Source: Atlantibacter sp032075065
GTDB taxonomy: Bacteria > Pseudomonadota > Gammaproteobacteria > Enterobacterales > Enterobacteriaceae
NCBI RefSeq assembly: GCF_032075065.1
Contig: NZ_DAMAZC010000001.1
Span: 1-64,000 of the forward strand
Direction of reading: 5' to 3'
DNA: 64,000 nt
Part shown: piece after piece, positions 1-9,005 of the stretch
How the letters are laid out: the number at the start of each line of letters is the position of its first letter
Numbering within the stretch: position 1 is the first letter of the stretch
Notes under the pieces: generated by a model
What the model saw: the letters and a program-made list of their open reading frames with translations, nothing else
Database searches by the model: none
What the model was told of the DNA's origin: nothing
Made by a program: the position numbers and the translations under genes

Positions 1-513
1 GATAAATACAATCACCGTAGTCACTTTAATCAGCGAGAACCAGTATTCGGTCTCACCGAAACCGCGCACCGAAATGTAGTTAATCAGGAACATGATGGCG
101 AGGAACAGGGCGCTCCAGATCCAGCCGGGGGTATCCGGGAACCAGTACGTCATCACCAGCTGCGCGGCCACCAGGTCAACGGCGATGGTTACCGCCCAGT
201 TGTACCAGTAGTTCCAGCCCAGTGCGAAGCCAAAGCCCTCTTCTACGTACTTCTGACCATAGGTGGCAAAGGAACCGGACACCGGCATATACGCCGCCAG
301 TTCACCGAGGCTGGTCATCAGGAAGTAGACCATCAGGCCGATCAGAATATAAGAAAGCAGCGCGCCGCCGGGGCCTGCCTGGGAAATGGTCGCGCCAGAG
401 GCGACAAAAAGCCCGGTGCCGATTGAGCCGCCAATGGCGATCATGGTCAGATGTCTCGCCTTTAATTCACGGCGTAAGCCAGGCGCTTGTGTGGTTTTCG
501 TTTCGCTAACCAT
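1..513 (-). CDS. lysP: Lysine-specific permease, N-terminal 171 residues (cut by window edge)
   Basis: Inner-membrane lysine:proton symporter of the amino acid-polyamine-organocation family; in E. coli it also acts as co-sensor for CadC. The minus-strand reading frame starts at ATG 513 and stays open to base 1, so only the first 171 residues are present. They show a charged cytoplasmic N terminus, the conserved GGSIGTGLF segment that unwinds TM1 for substrate binding, and several further hydrophobic helices. The neighbour yeiE lies upstream in the same orientation, as in E. coli. The rest of the gene is off the window, so whether it is intact cannot be judged. Confidence 0.95.
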   Translation of the reverse strand, partial: MVSETKTTQAPGLRRELKARHLTMIAIGGSIGTGLFVASGATISQAGPGGALLSYILIGLMVYFLMTSLGELAAYMPVSGSFATYGQKYVEEGFGFALGWNYWYNWAVTIAVDLVAAQLVMTYWFPDTPGWIWSALFLAIMFLINYISVRGFGETEYWFSLIKVTTVIVFI

Positions 514-629
514 ATAAAAATAATGCCCATCCATAAAATGAGGCGCGATTGTAGCAGAGCGTTTCCTTAGATCGCGGCAGAAAATCGCGGTTATAAGAGA
601 CCTTCATGATCGGGGGAGGATTATAAGTA

Positions 630-661
630 AAGCCGTCATTCAGGGAACTGCAAGACGGCTT
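630..661 (-). terminator. Possible terminator after yeiE
   Basis: An inverted repeat AAGCCGTC/GACGGCTT with a 16-base loop lies immediately downstream of the yeiE stop on the minus strand. It is followed by a weak T-rich tail (TTACTTAT). It would separate yeiE transcription from lysP. The tail is poor, so termination may be partial. Confidence 0.5.
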
Positions 662-668
662 TTCGGCG

Positions 669-1535
669 CTACGGCCCGCAATAGCCGATAAAGCGCTGCA
701 ACGCCCTGGACAGGTGCTTTTGCCGGTGATGGATGCGGTATAACGTGCGCACCGGGCGGGAGAGCGGCAGTTCCAGCTCCACCAGCGTCCCCGCCGCCAG
801 CTGTTCGGCAATCACCCGGCGCGACAGGCAGCTAATACCGAGGCCGTGGCGGACCGCGTGTTTGATGGCTTCGGAGTTGCCCAGCTCCATCTCAAGATGG
901 AAACGCGGCAGATGGGATAGCAATAAATAGTCGACGATTTCCCGGGTGCCGGAGCCGCGCTCGCGCAGGATCCAGGGCGCGGCCGCCAGGCTTTCCAGGG
1001 TCACCGGGCCGTTGACCAGCGCATTATCCGGCGCGGCGAACACCACCAGCTCGTCATCCAGCCATGGCTCGGTGACGATTTCCGCCATATGGCACGGTCC
1101 TTCGATAAACCCAACGTCGGCGCGAAAATCAATAATCGCGTTCACCACGTCCTGGGTATTCCCTACGCTCAGATCCAGCGGCAGATCGGGAAAGTCGCGG
1201 CGATAGCGGGCAATAATTTCCGGTAGGATGTAGTTGCCGATGGTGCTGCTGGCGTAAACCCGGATCGCGCCGTTGTCGTTACGGAACAGCTGTTCGATCT
1301 CCCCTGCCTGTTCCAGCAGCGCCACCACCCGCGGATAGAGCAGCCGGCCATGCTCATTAACCACCAGCCGCTTGCCGACGCGATCGAAAAACTGCACGCC
1401 AAGCTGGCCTTCCAGATCGGTTAGCGCCGCACTGACGGCGGATTGCGACAGCGCCAGCATTTGCGAGGCCTGAGTCGTTGAACCGCTTTTCAGCACTTCA
1501 GCAAAGACTTCTAACTGACGCAACGTGATATGCAT
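669..1535 (-). CDS. yeiE: LysR-type transcriptional regulator YeiE
   Basis: A 288-residue LysR-family regulator. The N-terminal winged helix-turn-helix (about residues 1-60) is followed by the periplasmic-binding-like effector domain. In E. coli and Salmonella, YeiE has been linked to lysP, iron-related and flagellar gene control. An upstream in-frame start would add 13 residues, but ATG 1535 gives MHITLRQLEVF, the usual start of the family and a length close to E. coli (293). The gene is divergent from yeiH across a 123-base gap that holds a strong palindrome, the likely operator. Nothing is truncated. Confidence 0.95.
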   Translation of the reverse strand: MHITLRQLEVFAEVLKSGSTTQASQMLALSQSAVSAALTDLEGQLGVQFFDRVGKRLVVNEHGRLLYPRVVALLEQAGEIEQLFRNDNGAIRVYASSTIGNYILPEIIARYRRDFPDLPLDLSVGNTQDVVNAIIDFRADVGFIEGPCHMAEIVTEPWLDDELVVFAAPDNALVNGPVTLESLAAAPWILRERGSGTREIVDYLLLSHLPRFHLEMELGNSEAIKHAVRHGLGISCLSRRVIAEQLAAGTLVELELPLSRPVRTLYRIHHRQKHLSRALQRFIGYCGP

Positions 1536-1582
1536 ATATGTTTCCTTTTTGGCAGCAGTGCGCCTGCTTACCACTTATAAAG

Positions 1583-1606
1583 ATTGATTATAAATATATA
1601 ATCAAT
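1583..1606. promoter_or_regulatory. Palindromic operator between yeiE and yeiH
   Basis: Two perfect 10-base arms, ATTGATTATA and TATAATCAAT, are separated by AATA. The site is in the divergent yeiE/yeiH intergenic region. LysR regulators typically bind T-N11-A dyads between themselves and a divergent target, so this is the obvious YeiE site, by inference. Confidence 0.6.
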
Positions 1607-1658
1607 TTTATTTTTAAGCTACCGCGCCGTAAGCTTTTCCCGGACAAAGGAGAAGGTT

Positions 1659-2705
1659 ATGGCAGAAATTACCCTACAAACTCATCGCCACACGCTATGG
1701 CATTTTATTCCCGGCCTGACGCTGTGCGTGGGCCTTACCGGCTTCGCCCTGTGGGCAGGCTCGATTCCCGCCGTCGCCGGCGCGGGCTTTAGCGCCCTGA
1801 CGCTGGCGATCCTCGCCGGAATGGTGGTCGGCAACACCCTGTATCCGAAGATCTGGCAGCAGTGCGACGGCGGCGTCTTGTTCGCCAAACAGCATTTACT
1901 GCGTTTGGGCATTATTCTTTATGGCTTCCGCCTGACGTTTTCGCAAATTGCTGAAGTGGGCGTCAGCGGCATCGCGATAGATATTCTGACCCTGAGCAGC
2001 ACCTTTTTACTGGCCTGCTTTCTTGGGCAGAAAATCTTTGGGCTGGATCGCCAGACCAGCTGGTTAATCGGCGCAGGAAGCAGTATTTGCGGCGCGGCGG
2101 CGATTCTTGCGACCGAACCGGTGATCAAAGTCGAGCCGAGTAAAGTTACGGTGGCGGTGGCGACGGTGGTGATTTTCGGTACTTTGGCGATTTTTATCTA
2201 TCCGCTGATGTATCCGCTGCTGGCCCACTGGTTTAGCCCGGAAAACTACGGGATTTTTATCGGCTCGACGATGCACGAAGTGGCCCAGGTAGTTGCAGCC
2301 GGGCACGCCATCAGCCCGGACGCGGAAAACAGCGCGGTGATCGCCAAAATGCTGCGCGTGATGATGCTGGCTCCTTTTTTGATTTTCCTGGCGGCGCGCG
2401 TCAAACAACTGGCTCCGGCGGGCAGCGCCCAGACCGGCAAAATCACCGTTCCATGGTTTGCGGTGCTGTTTATCCTGGTGGCGATTTTCAACTCGTTCCA
2501 CCTGCTGCCGGACGCGCTGGTACAGGCGTTGATTACCCTGGATACGGTGCTGCTGGCGATGGCGATGGCGGCGCTGGGGCTGACCACCCACGTCAGCGCC
2601 CTGAAAAAGGCCGGAGCCAAACCGCTGGTGATGGCGCTGATGCTGTTCGGCTGGCTGATTATCGGCGGCGGCGCGATTAATCTGGCGGTACACCACCTGC
2701 TGTAA
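1659..2705 (+). CDS. yeiH: YeiH/UPF0324 family inner-membrane protein
   Basis: A 348-residue polytopic membrane protein of the UPF0324 (YeiH) family, which contains putative sulfate-type anion exporters. About ten hydrophobic segments are visible, with the conserved small-residue motif GAGSSICGAAAI near residue 145. The start ATG is preceded by AGGAGAAGG at good spacing. It is divergent from yeiE and shares the palindromic intergenic region, so YeiE control is likely. The length matches E. coli YeiH (349). Substrate is not established from sequence. Confidence 0.92.
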   Translation: MAEITLQTHRHTLWHFIPGLTLCVGLTGFALWAGSIPAVAGAGFSALTLAILAGMVVGNTLYPKIWQQCDGGVLFAKQHLLRLGIILYGFRLTFSQIAEVGVSGIAIDILTLSSTFLLACFLGQKIFGLDRQTSWLIGAGSSICGAAAILATEPVIKVEPSKVTVAVATVVIFGTLAIFIYPLMYPLLAHWFSPENYGIFIGSTMHEVAQVVAAGHAISPDAENSAVIAKMLRVMMLAPFLIFLAARVKQLAPAGSAQTGKITVPWFAVLFILVAIFNSFHLLPDALVQALITLDTVLLAMAMAALGLTTHVSALKKAGAKPLVMALMLFGWLIIGGGAINLAVHHLL

Positions 2706-2772
2706 CCGACGCTTTCCACACCGCAGCGGCTATGATAAAAAGCGTGCTTTGCAGGTAACACAGGAGAAAGAG

Positions 2773-3630
2773 ATGAAATACATTGGCGCACATGTCAGCG
2801 CATCCGGCGGCGTGGAGCAGGCCGTGACCCGCGCGGTAGAGATTGGCGCGAACGCCTTCGCCCTGTTTACCAAGAACCAGCGCCAGTGGCGCGCGGCACC
2901 GCTCAGCGGCGAAACCATCGATAATTTCAAGGCCGCCTGCGAGCAGCATAACTTTAAGCCGGGCCAGATCCTGCCGCACGACAGCTACCTGATTAACCTC
3001 GGCCATCCGGTGGATGAGGCGCTGGAGAAGTCCCGCGACGCGTTTATCGACGAGATGGCGCGCTGCCAGCAGTTGGGCTTATCCCTGCTGAACTTCCATC
3101 CCGGCAGCCATCTCAAGCAAATTAGCGAAGAGGCTTGCCTGGCGCGCATCGCCGAATCCATCAATATCGCACTGGCGAAAACCGAAGGCGTGACGGCGGT
3201 GATTGAGAATACCGCCGGACAGGGCAGCAACCTGGGTTTTCGCTTTGAGCATCTGGCGGCGATTATTGACGGCGTAGAGGATAAAACGCGCGTCGGGGTG
3301 TGCATCGATACGTGCCACGCTTTCGCCGCCGGCTATGATTTGCGGACTGAAGAAGATTGCGAAAATACCTTTGCTGAATTCGAGCGCATCGTCGGGTTTC
3401 AGTACCTGCGCGGTATGCATCTCAACGACGCCAAAAGCGCCTTTGCCAGCCGGGTCGACCGCCATAACAGCCTCGGCGAGGGAAACATTGGCCATACGCC
3501 GTTCAGCTGGCTGATGCGCGATGCGCGCTTCGACGGGATTCCGCTGATTCTGGAAACCATTAACCCGGATATCTGGGCGGAAGAGATCGCCTGGCTGCGG
3601 GCGCAGCAGCACGAAACCGTGGCCGTCTGA
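2773..3630 (+). CDS. nfo: Endonuclease IV
   Basis: AP endonuclease of base-excision repair. It cleaves 5' to abasic sites and uses three Zn ions in an AP2 TIM barrel. The 285 residues match E. coli Nfo exactly in length. Visible metal-site motifs include FHPGSHL (near residue 110), the GVCIDTCHAF stretch (near 178) and HLNDAK (near 217). An earlier in-frame start adds eight residues, but ATG 2773 has AGGAG upstream and gives the family start MKYIGAHVSA. It is convergent with fruA across a bidirectional terminator. In E. coli, nfo belongs to the SoxRS regulon; I see no clear soxbox. Confidence 0.97.
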   Translation: MKYIGAHVSASGGVEQAVTRAVEIGANAFALFTKNQRQWRAAPLSGETIDNFKAACEQHNFKPGQILPHDSYLINLGHPVDEALEKSRDAFIDEMARCQQLGLSLLNFHPGSHLKQISEEACLARIAESINIALAKTEGVTAVIENTAGQGSNLGFRFEHLAAIIDGVEDKTRVGVCIDTCHAFAAGYDLRTEEDCENTFAEFERIVGFQYLRGMHLNDAKSAFASRVDRHNSLGEGNIGHTPFSWLMRDARFDGIPLILETINPDIWAEEIAWLRAQQHETVAV

Positions 3631-3646
3631 GCCACTATCAAACGCA

Positions 3647-3674
3647 AAAAGGGCAGGTTCTCACCTGCCCTTTT
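3647..3674. terminator. Bidirectional terminator between nfo and fruA
   Basis: A perfect 12-base stem AAAAGGGCAGGT/ACCTGCCCTTTT with a TCTC loop lies between the convergent nfo and fruA stops. The A-run on one side and T-run on the other let it serve both strands. Confidence 0.9.
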
Positions 3675-3687
3675 GTTTATGCGTAAA

Positions 3688-5388
3688 TTACGCGGTTTTG
3701 GTGTTTAGCTCCGCTTCCGGACGCTTCAGGAAAGCATACGCCAGACCCGCCAACAGCGTACCGGCAACAATCGCCAGTAGATAACCCAGCACCGGGGAAA
3801 TCGCGCCAGGGATCAGCAGCACGAACAGGCCGCCGTGCGGCGCCATCAGTTTCGCGCCAATCGCCATGGAGATGGCGCCCGTTACCGCGCCGCCGACGAT
3901 ACAGCAAGGCAGGACGCGCATCGGGTCACGGGCCGCGAACGGAATCGCCCCTTCGGTGATAAAGCACAGGCCCAGAACCAGCGCCGCTTTACCGCCTTCC
4001 TGCTGGCCTTTGTCGAATTTACGACGGGCAACAATCGTCGCCAGCCCCATCGCCATTGGTGGCACCATACCGGCCGCCATAATCGCCGCCATTGGCGCGT
4101 AGGTTTGGGTACTCAACAGACCGACGCCGAACGCATAGGCCGCTTTGTTCACCGGCCCGCCCATATCGGTACACATCATTCCGCCGAGAATAGCGCCCAG
4201 CAGCACCGCATTAGCCGTACCCATGGTTTGCAGCCAGTGGGTCAGGCCCGTCAGGATGCCCGCAACCGGTTTGCCGATCAGGTAGATCATCGCCAGGCCA
4301 ACCACCAGGCTGGAGAGCAGCGGAATAATCAGTATCGGTTTCAGCGCTTCCATACTCGGGGGCAACTTCAGCCTGGTGCTGATGGCTCTTGCTACATAAC
4401 CCGCCAGGAAACCGGCCAGAATACCGCCGATGAAACCGGAACCGGTGCTTACCGCCAGCATGCCGCCAATCAGACCCGGCGTCAGGCCCGGACGATCCGC
4501 GATGGAAAAGGCGATGTAACCCGCCAGTACCGGCACCATCAGCGCAAAGGCTGAACCGCCGCCGATCTGCATCAGCGCCGCCGCCAGGGTATCCGGCGTT
4601 TTGAAAGCCTCGATACCGAACGCGAAGGAGAGCGCGATACACAGGCCGCCCGCCACCACCATCGGCAGCATATAAGAAACGCCGGTCAGCAGGTGACGAT
4701 ACGCGCCTGCGCTCTGTTTTTTGCCTTCCTGAGAGGAGGCCGAAGCAGACTGTTTAACCTCATACGGTTTGGCTTCCGCCACCGCTTTATCCAGCTCCTG
4801 GGCAGTTTTCTTTAGCGCCAGACCGGTAGAGGTGCGGTACATCGGCAGACCGGCGAATTTCGCCAGATCCACTTCGATATCCGCCGCCACAATCACCAGA
4901 TCCGCCTGAGCGATCTCTTCCGGGGTGATAGCATTGCCTGCGCCAACGGAGCCGCGGGTTTCAACCTTTACCCACCAGCCGCGTTTTTTGGCTTCGGTTT
5001 CAATGGCTTCAGCCGCCATAAAGGTGTGCGCCACGCCGGTCGGGCAAGCGGTGACGGCAACGATGCGTTTCGGGCCTTTCGCCAGGCTGGCCTGGGCTGG
5101 CGCAGCCGCCGCCACCGGCGCGCTGTACGGCGCGGCTTTGCCTTTGGCTTCGCTCAGGAACAGTTCCGGATGCAGCACGGCGCGATCGATATCGCCCAGA
5201 TACACCTTTTTACCATTCAGCGCGGTGTCAGCAGGGATTGCAGTTCCGACCACAATAGCCAGTTCCGCGTCGTTCGGGTTATCGATAATATCCAGGTGCG
5301 CTTTGTGAGCCGCCGTGCCAAGCAGGGTTTTCGCCATGTATGCACGGGCCTGCCCGAGGCTCGGATCAATTATCAGCAGCGTTTTCAT
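3688..5388 (-). CDS. fruA: Fructose PTS enzyme IIB'BC
   Basis: Inner-membrane fructose permease of the phosphotransferase system, which imports fructose as fructose-1-phosphate. The 566 residues contain an N-terminal degenerate IIB' domain (1-100), a catalytic IIB domain with the phospho-accepting Cys near residue 112 in ACPTGVAHT, and a IIC membrane domain (from about 230) with the GGPVNKAAY substrate-loop motif. It is the last gene of fruBKA, 16 bases after fruK. Phosphate passes from FruB to FruA. Length is as in E. coli (563). Confidence 0.97.
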   Translation of the reverse strand: MKTLLIIDPSLGQARAYMAKTLLGTAAHKAHLDIIDNPNDAELAIVVGTAIPADTALNGKKVYLGDIDRAVLHPELFLSEAKGKAAPYSAPVAAAAPAQASLAKGPKRIVAVTACPTGVAHTFMAAEAIETEAKKRGWWVKVETRGSVGAGNAITPEEIAQADLVIVAADIEVDLAKFAGLPMYRTSTGLALKKTAQELDKAVAEAKPYEVKQSASASSQEGKKQSAGAYRHLLTGVSYMLPMVVAGGLCIALSFAFGIEAFKTPDTLAAALMQIGGGSAFALMVPVLAGYIAFSIADRPGLTPGLIGGMLAVSTGSGFIGGILAGFLAGYVARAISTRLKLPPSMEALKPILIIPLLSSLVVGLAMIYLIGKPVAGILTGLTHWLQTMGTANAVLLGAILGGMMCTDMGGPVNKAAYAFGVGLLSTQTYAPMAAIMAAGMVPPMAMGLATIVARRKFDKGQQEGGKAALVLGLCFITEGAIPFAARDPMRVLPCCIVGGAVTGAISMAIGAKLMAPHGGLFVLLIPGAISPVLGYLLAIVAGTLLAGLAYAFLKRPEAELNTKTA

Positions 5389-5404
5389 TATGTCTCTCCT
5401 GCTG

Positions 5405-6343
5405 TCAGTTAAAGGGTTGGAGGTCGACGCGCGCCATCATTGCGGCCAACTGGGGTCTGTCGGTGATACCGACGTTGCTCTGGCTTACGGCCAGCGCCGC
5501 CACGGCGGTTGCCAGACGTAATGTGTGTTCGCTGGATTCACGCATCAGCAGCCCGTAAATCAGGCCGCCAACCATTGAATCCCCGGCGCCTACCGTGCTG
5601 ACCACTTCGCAGGACGGCGGTCTGGCGATCCATTCGCCCGAGGCGTTAACCCACAGCGCCCCTTCCGCACCCAGAGAAATCACCACGTGAGCGATGCCCT
5701 GCTCGCGCAGCGCGTGAGCGGCTTCGATCACGTCTTTCAGTTCCGGCAGCTTTTTACCGGCCCAGATTTCCAGCTCGCGGCGGTTGGGTTTGACCAGCCA
5801 CGGCGACGCTTTCAGCCCGGCCACCAGCGCTTCGCGGCTGCTGTCGAAAATAATGCATGGGCACTGGCTGCGCAGTTTGGTCATCCAGTCGGTGAACGCC
5901 TCCGGGCTGACGCCGGACGGCAAACTGCCGCTGACGCACACCATATCGAACTGGCCCAGCCAGCTCAGGGAATCATTTACGAAGCGCTCCCAGTCGGCTG
6001 GGGTCACTTCAAAGCCCGAGAAGTTGAAGTCGGTGACTTCGCCGTCTTTCTCGGTGAGCTTAACGTTGATACGGGTACGGCCCTGAACCACCTGGAAACG
6101 GTTGGCAATGCCCAGTTCGCTGAACAGCTGCTGAAAGCCGTCCTGGTTGTCTTTGCCGAGGAACCCGCCCACGGTGACGTCGATACCCAAATCTTTGAGC
6201 ACTTTGGCGACGTTAATGCCTTTACCCGCCGCGTGCAGGCCGGTGGTACGTACCAGATTCACTTCACCGCGCTCGATATCTGCGCAGTAGCCGACCAGGT
6301 CATAGGCCGGGTTAAGGGTAATGGTGGCGACGCGTCTGCTCAT
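5405..6343 (-). CDS. fruK: 1-phosphofructokinase
   Basis: Cytoplasmic PfkB-family kinase that converts fructose-1-phosphate to fructose-1,6-bisphosphate. The 312 residues equal the E. coli length and sequence identity is very high. The C-terminal PfkB signature with the catalytic Asp (VGAGDSMVGG) lies near residue 250. The ATG overlaps the fruB stop by four bases (ATGA), which suggests translational coupling. It shares the Cra-controlled fru promoter. Confidence 0.97.
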   Translation of the reverse strand: MSRRVATITLNPAYDLVGYCADIERGEVNLVRTTGLHAAGKGINVAKVLKDLGIDVTVGGFLGKDNQDGFQQLFSELGIANRFQVVQGRTRINVKLTEKDGEVTDFNFSGFEVTPADWERFVNDSLSWLGQFDMVCVSGSLPSGVSPEAFTDWMTKLRSQCPCIIFDSSREALVAGLKASPWLVKPNRRELEIWAGKKLPELKDVIEAAHALREQGIAHVVISLGAEGALWVNASGEWIARPPSCEVVSTVGAGDSMVGGLIYGLLMRESSEHTLRLATAVAALAVSQSNVGITDRPQLAAMMARVDLQPFN

Positions 6344-7473
6344 GCTGCGCCCTCCCCAAGACCGGCGGCGATGGCGTCGCCAATCGCTTTAAGCGCCTGT
6401 TCAGCATCTTCGCCCTGCGCGGTAAAGCGCAGGCGATGGCCCTGCTTCACGCCCAGCGCCACCACTTTCATCAGGCTGCGGCCATTAGCCGGTTTACCGC
6501 TGCCGTCGAGGTTAGTGACGGTAATATCGCTGTTGAATTGCTTGACGGTATTCACCAGCACGGTGCCCGGACGGGCATGCAGACCGTGTTCGTTACGCAC
6601 CACGAATTCTGCGCTCAGCACGTCGTCCAGCGGCGCGTCGTCACTGGTCAGCAGCGCCAGCAGGGTTGCGCCATCGGCTTTCACCAGACGGTCGGCTTTC
6701 TGGTTAATAATCAAGTCGCTTACACGCTTCAGCACCTTAACCGGCTGGCTGTCCGCCATAGCCACTGTTAACAGCATCGCCACCTGCTGCCCGTCAAGCT
6801 CAAACGGCGTCGCGCTGCGGCTGACGGCGATCGCGCTCGCCAGGTTGCCTTCTGCGCTGTCGTTCAGCCAGATACCGTGACCGAGGTTGAGCGGAGTATC
6901 GTTGATGACGTTGCTGACGAAGCGGCTGTCTACCGCGCCGACCGCTTTCAGGCGGCCCGCATTCAGCGCTTGCAGCGTGGTTAAATCCGCGGCGGCGACA
7001 TCCAGTTGCACGGTGTCGTTATCCAGCTTCAACGAAGCCTGCTGCTTTTCACCCATCAGCAGAGCGCGCAGTTCTTCAGCACTGGCGGCGTTTTTCAGCT
7101 GTTCAGCTACGTCGTCATCGCTTAACACGTGGGTCAGTTGGCGCAGTAGGCCAAGGTGCTCATCGGAGCTGGCGGCGATGCCGATGGCGACATACGCGGT
7201 CTGCCCTTCGCCCCACGCAATACCCTGCGGGAACTGAAACACTTTGACGCCGGTTTTCAGCACCTGATCCCGGGTATCGGTGGTGCCGTGCGGAATGGCA
7301 ATACCATTGCCTAAATAGGTGGACGTTTGCAGTTCGCGGGCCAACATGCCGTTGACATAGCCGTCAGCCACGTTGCCGGCCTGAGCCAGCGCTGCCGCAA
7401 CCTGCCGGATCGCCTCGTCTTTACTCCCGGCGCTGGCGCCAGGGTGTATATCTTGCACAGATAACTGGAACAT
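6340..7473 (-). CDS. fruB: Fructose PTS diphosphoryl transfer protein (IIA-M-HPr)
   Basis: First gene of the fructose operon. The 377-residue protein fuses a IIA domain (phospho-His near residue 61 in IPHGTTDT), a middle domain of unclear role, and a C-terminal HPr-like domain (His near 298 in HGLHARPG). It relays phosphate from enzyme I to FruA. An in-frame start 14 codons upstream overlaps a Cra site and lacks support; MFQLSVQDIH at 7473 matches the family. It couples to fruK by a four-base overlap. Confidence 0.97.
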   Translation of the reverse strand: MFQLSVQDIHPGASAGSKDEAIRQVAAALAQAGNVADGYVNGMLARELQTSTYLGNGIAIPHGTTDTRDQVLKTGVKVFQFPQGIAWGEGQTAYVAIGIAASSDEHLGLLRQLTHVLSDDDVAEQLKNAASAEELRALLMGEKQQASLKLDNDTVQLDVAAADLTTLQALNAGRLKAVGAVDSRFVSNVINDTPLNLGHGIWLNDSAEGNLASAIAVSRSATPFELDGQQVAMLLTVAMADSQPVKVLKRVSDLIINQKADRLVKADGATLLALLTSDDAPLDDVLSAEFVVRNEHGLHARPGTVLVNTVKQFNSDITVTNLDGSGKPANGRSLMKVVALGVKQGHRLRFTAQGEDAEQALKAIGDAIAAGLGEGAA

Positions 7474-7495
7474 AACTCTCCTCGCTCGCTGAAAT

Positions 7496-7507
7496 TGAAT
7501 CGTTTCA
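7496..7507. promoter_or_regulatory. Cra (FruR) operator O1 of fruBKA
   Basis: TGAATCGTTTCA matches the Cra consensus closely and sits 23 bases upstream of the fruB start. With the second box at 7562 it reproduces the two-operator layout of the E. coli fru promoter, where Cra represses until fructose-1-phosphate binds it. Confidence 0.9.
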
Positions 7508-7561
7508 GCCATCATGAGAAAAAATGCGCCCTCTCAATGTGGCAAGCCAATAAGACGACGC

Positions 7562-7573
7562 TGAAACGTTTCG
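7562..7573. promoter_or_regulatory. Cra (FruR) operator O2 of fruBKA
   Basis: TGAAACGTTTCG, one mismatch from the symmetric Cra palindrome, lies 66 bases from the first box. The fru promoter is expected between or over the two boxes. Confidence 0.88.
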
Positions 7574-7823
7574 CGAGTGTGGAGGCAACAGGCAAAACTG
7601 GCAAGTTTTGTTGTTAACCGGATGTCAGATTTTTGAGTTTCCGCACATTTCAGCGGCTAAAAACTGAACTTAGCTGAAATTATTTTGGCTGATTCAGCAG
7701 ACCTTCAGCACGGTTTCAGCACTGAAACTGCGGTTCAAAAACGCAGGGAATTGACCTGACACCCTGTTTATTTGCTGCCGCTGAGCGTAAACTGCGCACC
7801 TTCCTGAAACCTGAAGCTCCAAC
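7574..7823. other. fruB/setB divergent intergenic region with inverted repeat
   Basis: The fruB-setB gap is 350 bases in all, and no gene is visible in it. Besides the two Cra boxes it contains several copies of the half-site CTGAA/TTCAG between 7650 and 7735, including a perfect inverted repeat GTTTCAG-CA-CTGAAAC at 7713-7728. The arms run in the opposite orientation to a Cra box, so the binding protein is unknown. It lies about 100 bases upstream of setB. Confidence 0.5.
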
Positions 7824-9005
7824 ATGTCTAACAACACCACCGCACTCCCCCCACGCACGTTTGATATCACGTCCGCGTCTTTCTTAATTGTGGCCTTTTT
7901 GACCGGAATTGCTGGCGCATTGCAAACGCCGACGCTGAGCCTGTTTCTTACCACTGAAGTCCATGCGCGTCCGGCGATGGTCGGGTTCTTCTTTAGCGGC
8001 AGCGCCATCATCGGCATTATGGTGAGCCAGTTCCTGGCGGGGCGTTCAGATAAAAAAGGCGACCGCAAGTCGCTGATCTTCGCCTGCTGCCTGCTGGGCG
8101 CGCTCGCCAGCCTGCTGTTCGCCTGGAACCGTAATTATTTTGTGCTGCTGTTTATCGGGGTGTTCCTGAGCAGTTTTGGCTCAACGGCCAACCCGCAGAT
8201 GTTTGCCCTCGCCCGGGAACATGCCGATAAGACAGGGCGCGAAGCGGTAATGTTCAGTTCGATTCTGCGTGCTCAGGTGTCGCTGGCGTGGGTGATTGGC
8301 CCGCCGATTGCTTACGCGCTGGCCATGGGATTCGGTTTTGACGTGATGTACGTCAGCGCGGCGTTCGCCTATGTGCTGTGCGGGGCGATAGTCTGGTTTT
8401 TGCTGCCGTCGATGCGTAAAACGCCGGTGCCGGTAAGCGCCAAACTCGAAGCGCCGCGCAGTAACCGCCGGGACGCCCTGCTGCTGTTCGCCGCCTGTAC
8501 CCTGATGTGGGGCACCAACAGCCTGTATATCATCAATATGCCGCTCTACATCATTAACGAGCTGCACTACCCGGAAAAACTGGCGGGCATCATGATGGGC
8601 ACGGCGGCCGGGCTGGAAATCCCGACCATGCTGATTGCCGGTTACTACGCCAAACGCTGCGGCAAGCGATTCCTGATGCGCATCGCCACCGTCGCCGGGC
8701 TGCTGTTCTATATCGGTATGCTGACCTTCCACCACCCCATTGTGCTACTGGGGATGCAGTTGCTGAACGCCATCTATATTGGGATTCTGGCGGGTATTGG
8801 GATGCTCTATTTCCAGGATTTAATGCCCGGTCAGGCGGGGTCCGCCACCACGCTTTATACTAATACCACCCGCGTCGGCTGGATTATTGCCGGGTCGATG
8901 GCCGGGATCATTGCGGAAATCTGGAATTATCACAGCGTGTTTTATGTCGGGCTGGCGATGATTGTGCTGACGCTGTGGTGCCTGCTGCGGATTAAGGACG
9001 TTTAG
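7824..9005 (+). CDS. setB: Sugar efflux transporter SetB
   Basis: Major facilitator superfamily exporter of the SET family, active on lactose, glucose and related glycosides in E. coli; SetB has also been tied to chromosome segregation. The 393 residues match E. coli length. Twelve hydrophobic segments are visible, with the MFS loop motif GRSDKKGDRKS between TM2 and TM3 (near residue 73). It is divergent from the fru operon. The stop overlaps the convergent yeiW stop by four bases. Confidence 0.95.
   Translation: MSNNTTALPPRTFDITSASFLIVAFLTGIAGALQTPTLSLFLTTEVHARPAMVGFFFSGSAIIGIMVSQFLAGRSDKKGDRKSLIFACCLLGALASLLFAWNRNYFVLLFIGVFLSSFGSTANPQMFALAREHADKTGREAVMFSSILRAQVSLAWVIGPPIAYALAMGFGFDVMYVSAAFAYVLCGAIVWFLLPSMRKTPVPVSAKLEAPRSNRRDALLLFAACTLMWGTNSLYIINMPLYIINELHYPEKLAGIMMGTAAGLEIPTMLIAGYYAKRCGKRFLMRIATVAGLLFYIGMLTFHHPIVLLGMQLLNAIYIGILAGIGMLYFQDLMPGQAGSATTLYTNTTRVGWIIAGSMAGIIAEIWNYHSVFYVGLAMIVLTLWCLLRIKDV

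Noticed and set aside
2064..2696. A 210-codon minus-strand open frame across yeiH
   Set aside because: His/Gln/Arg-rich translation typical of an antisense frame; yeiH is clearly the gene.
5687..6880. A 397-codon plus-strand open frame across fruK and fruB
   Set aside because: It is antisense to two strongly conserved genes, has no ribosome-binding site and its translation has biased composition; it is a shadow of high-GC coding DNA.
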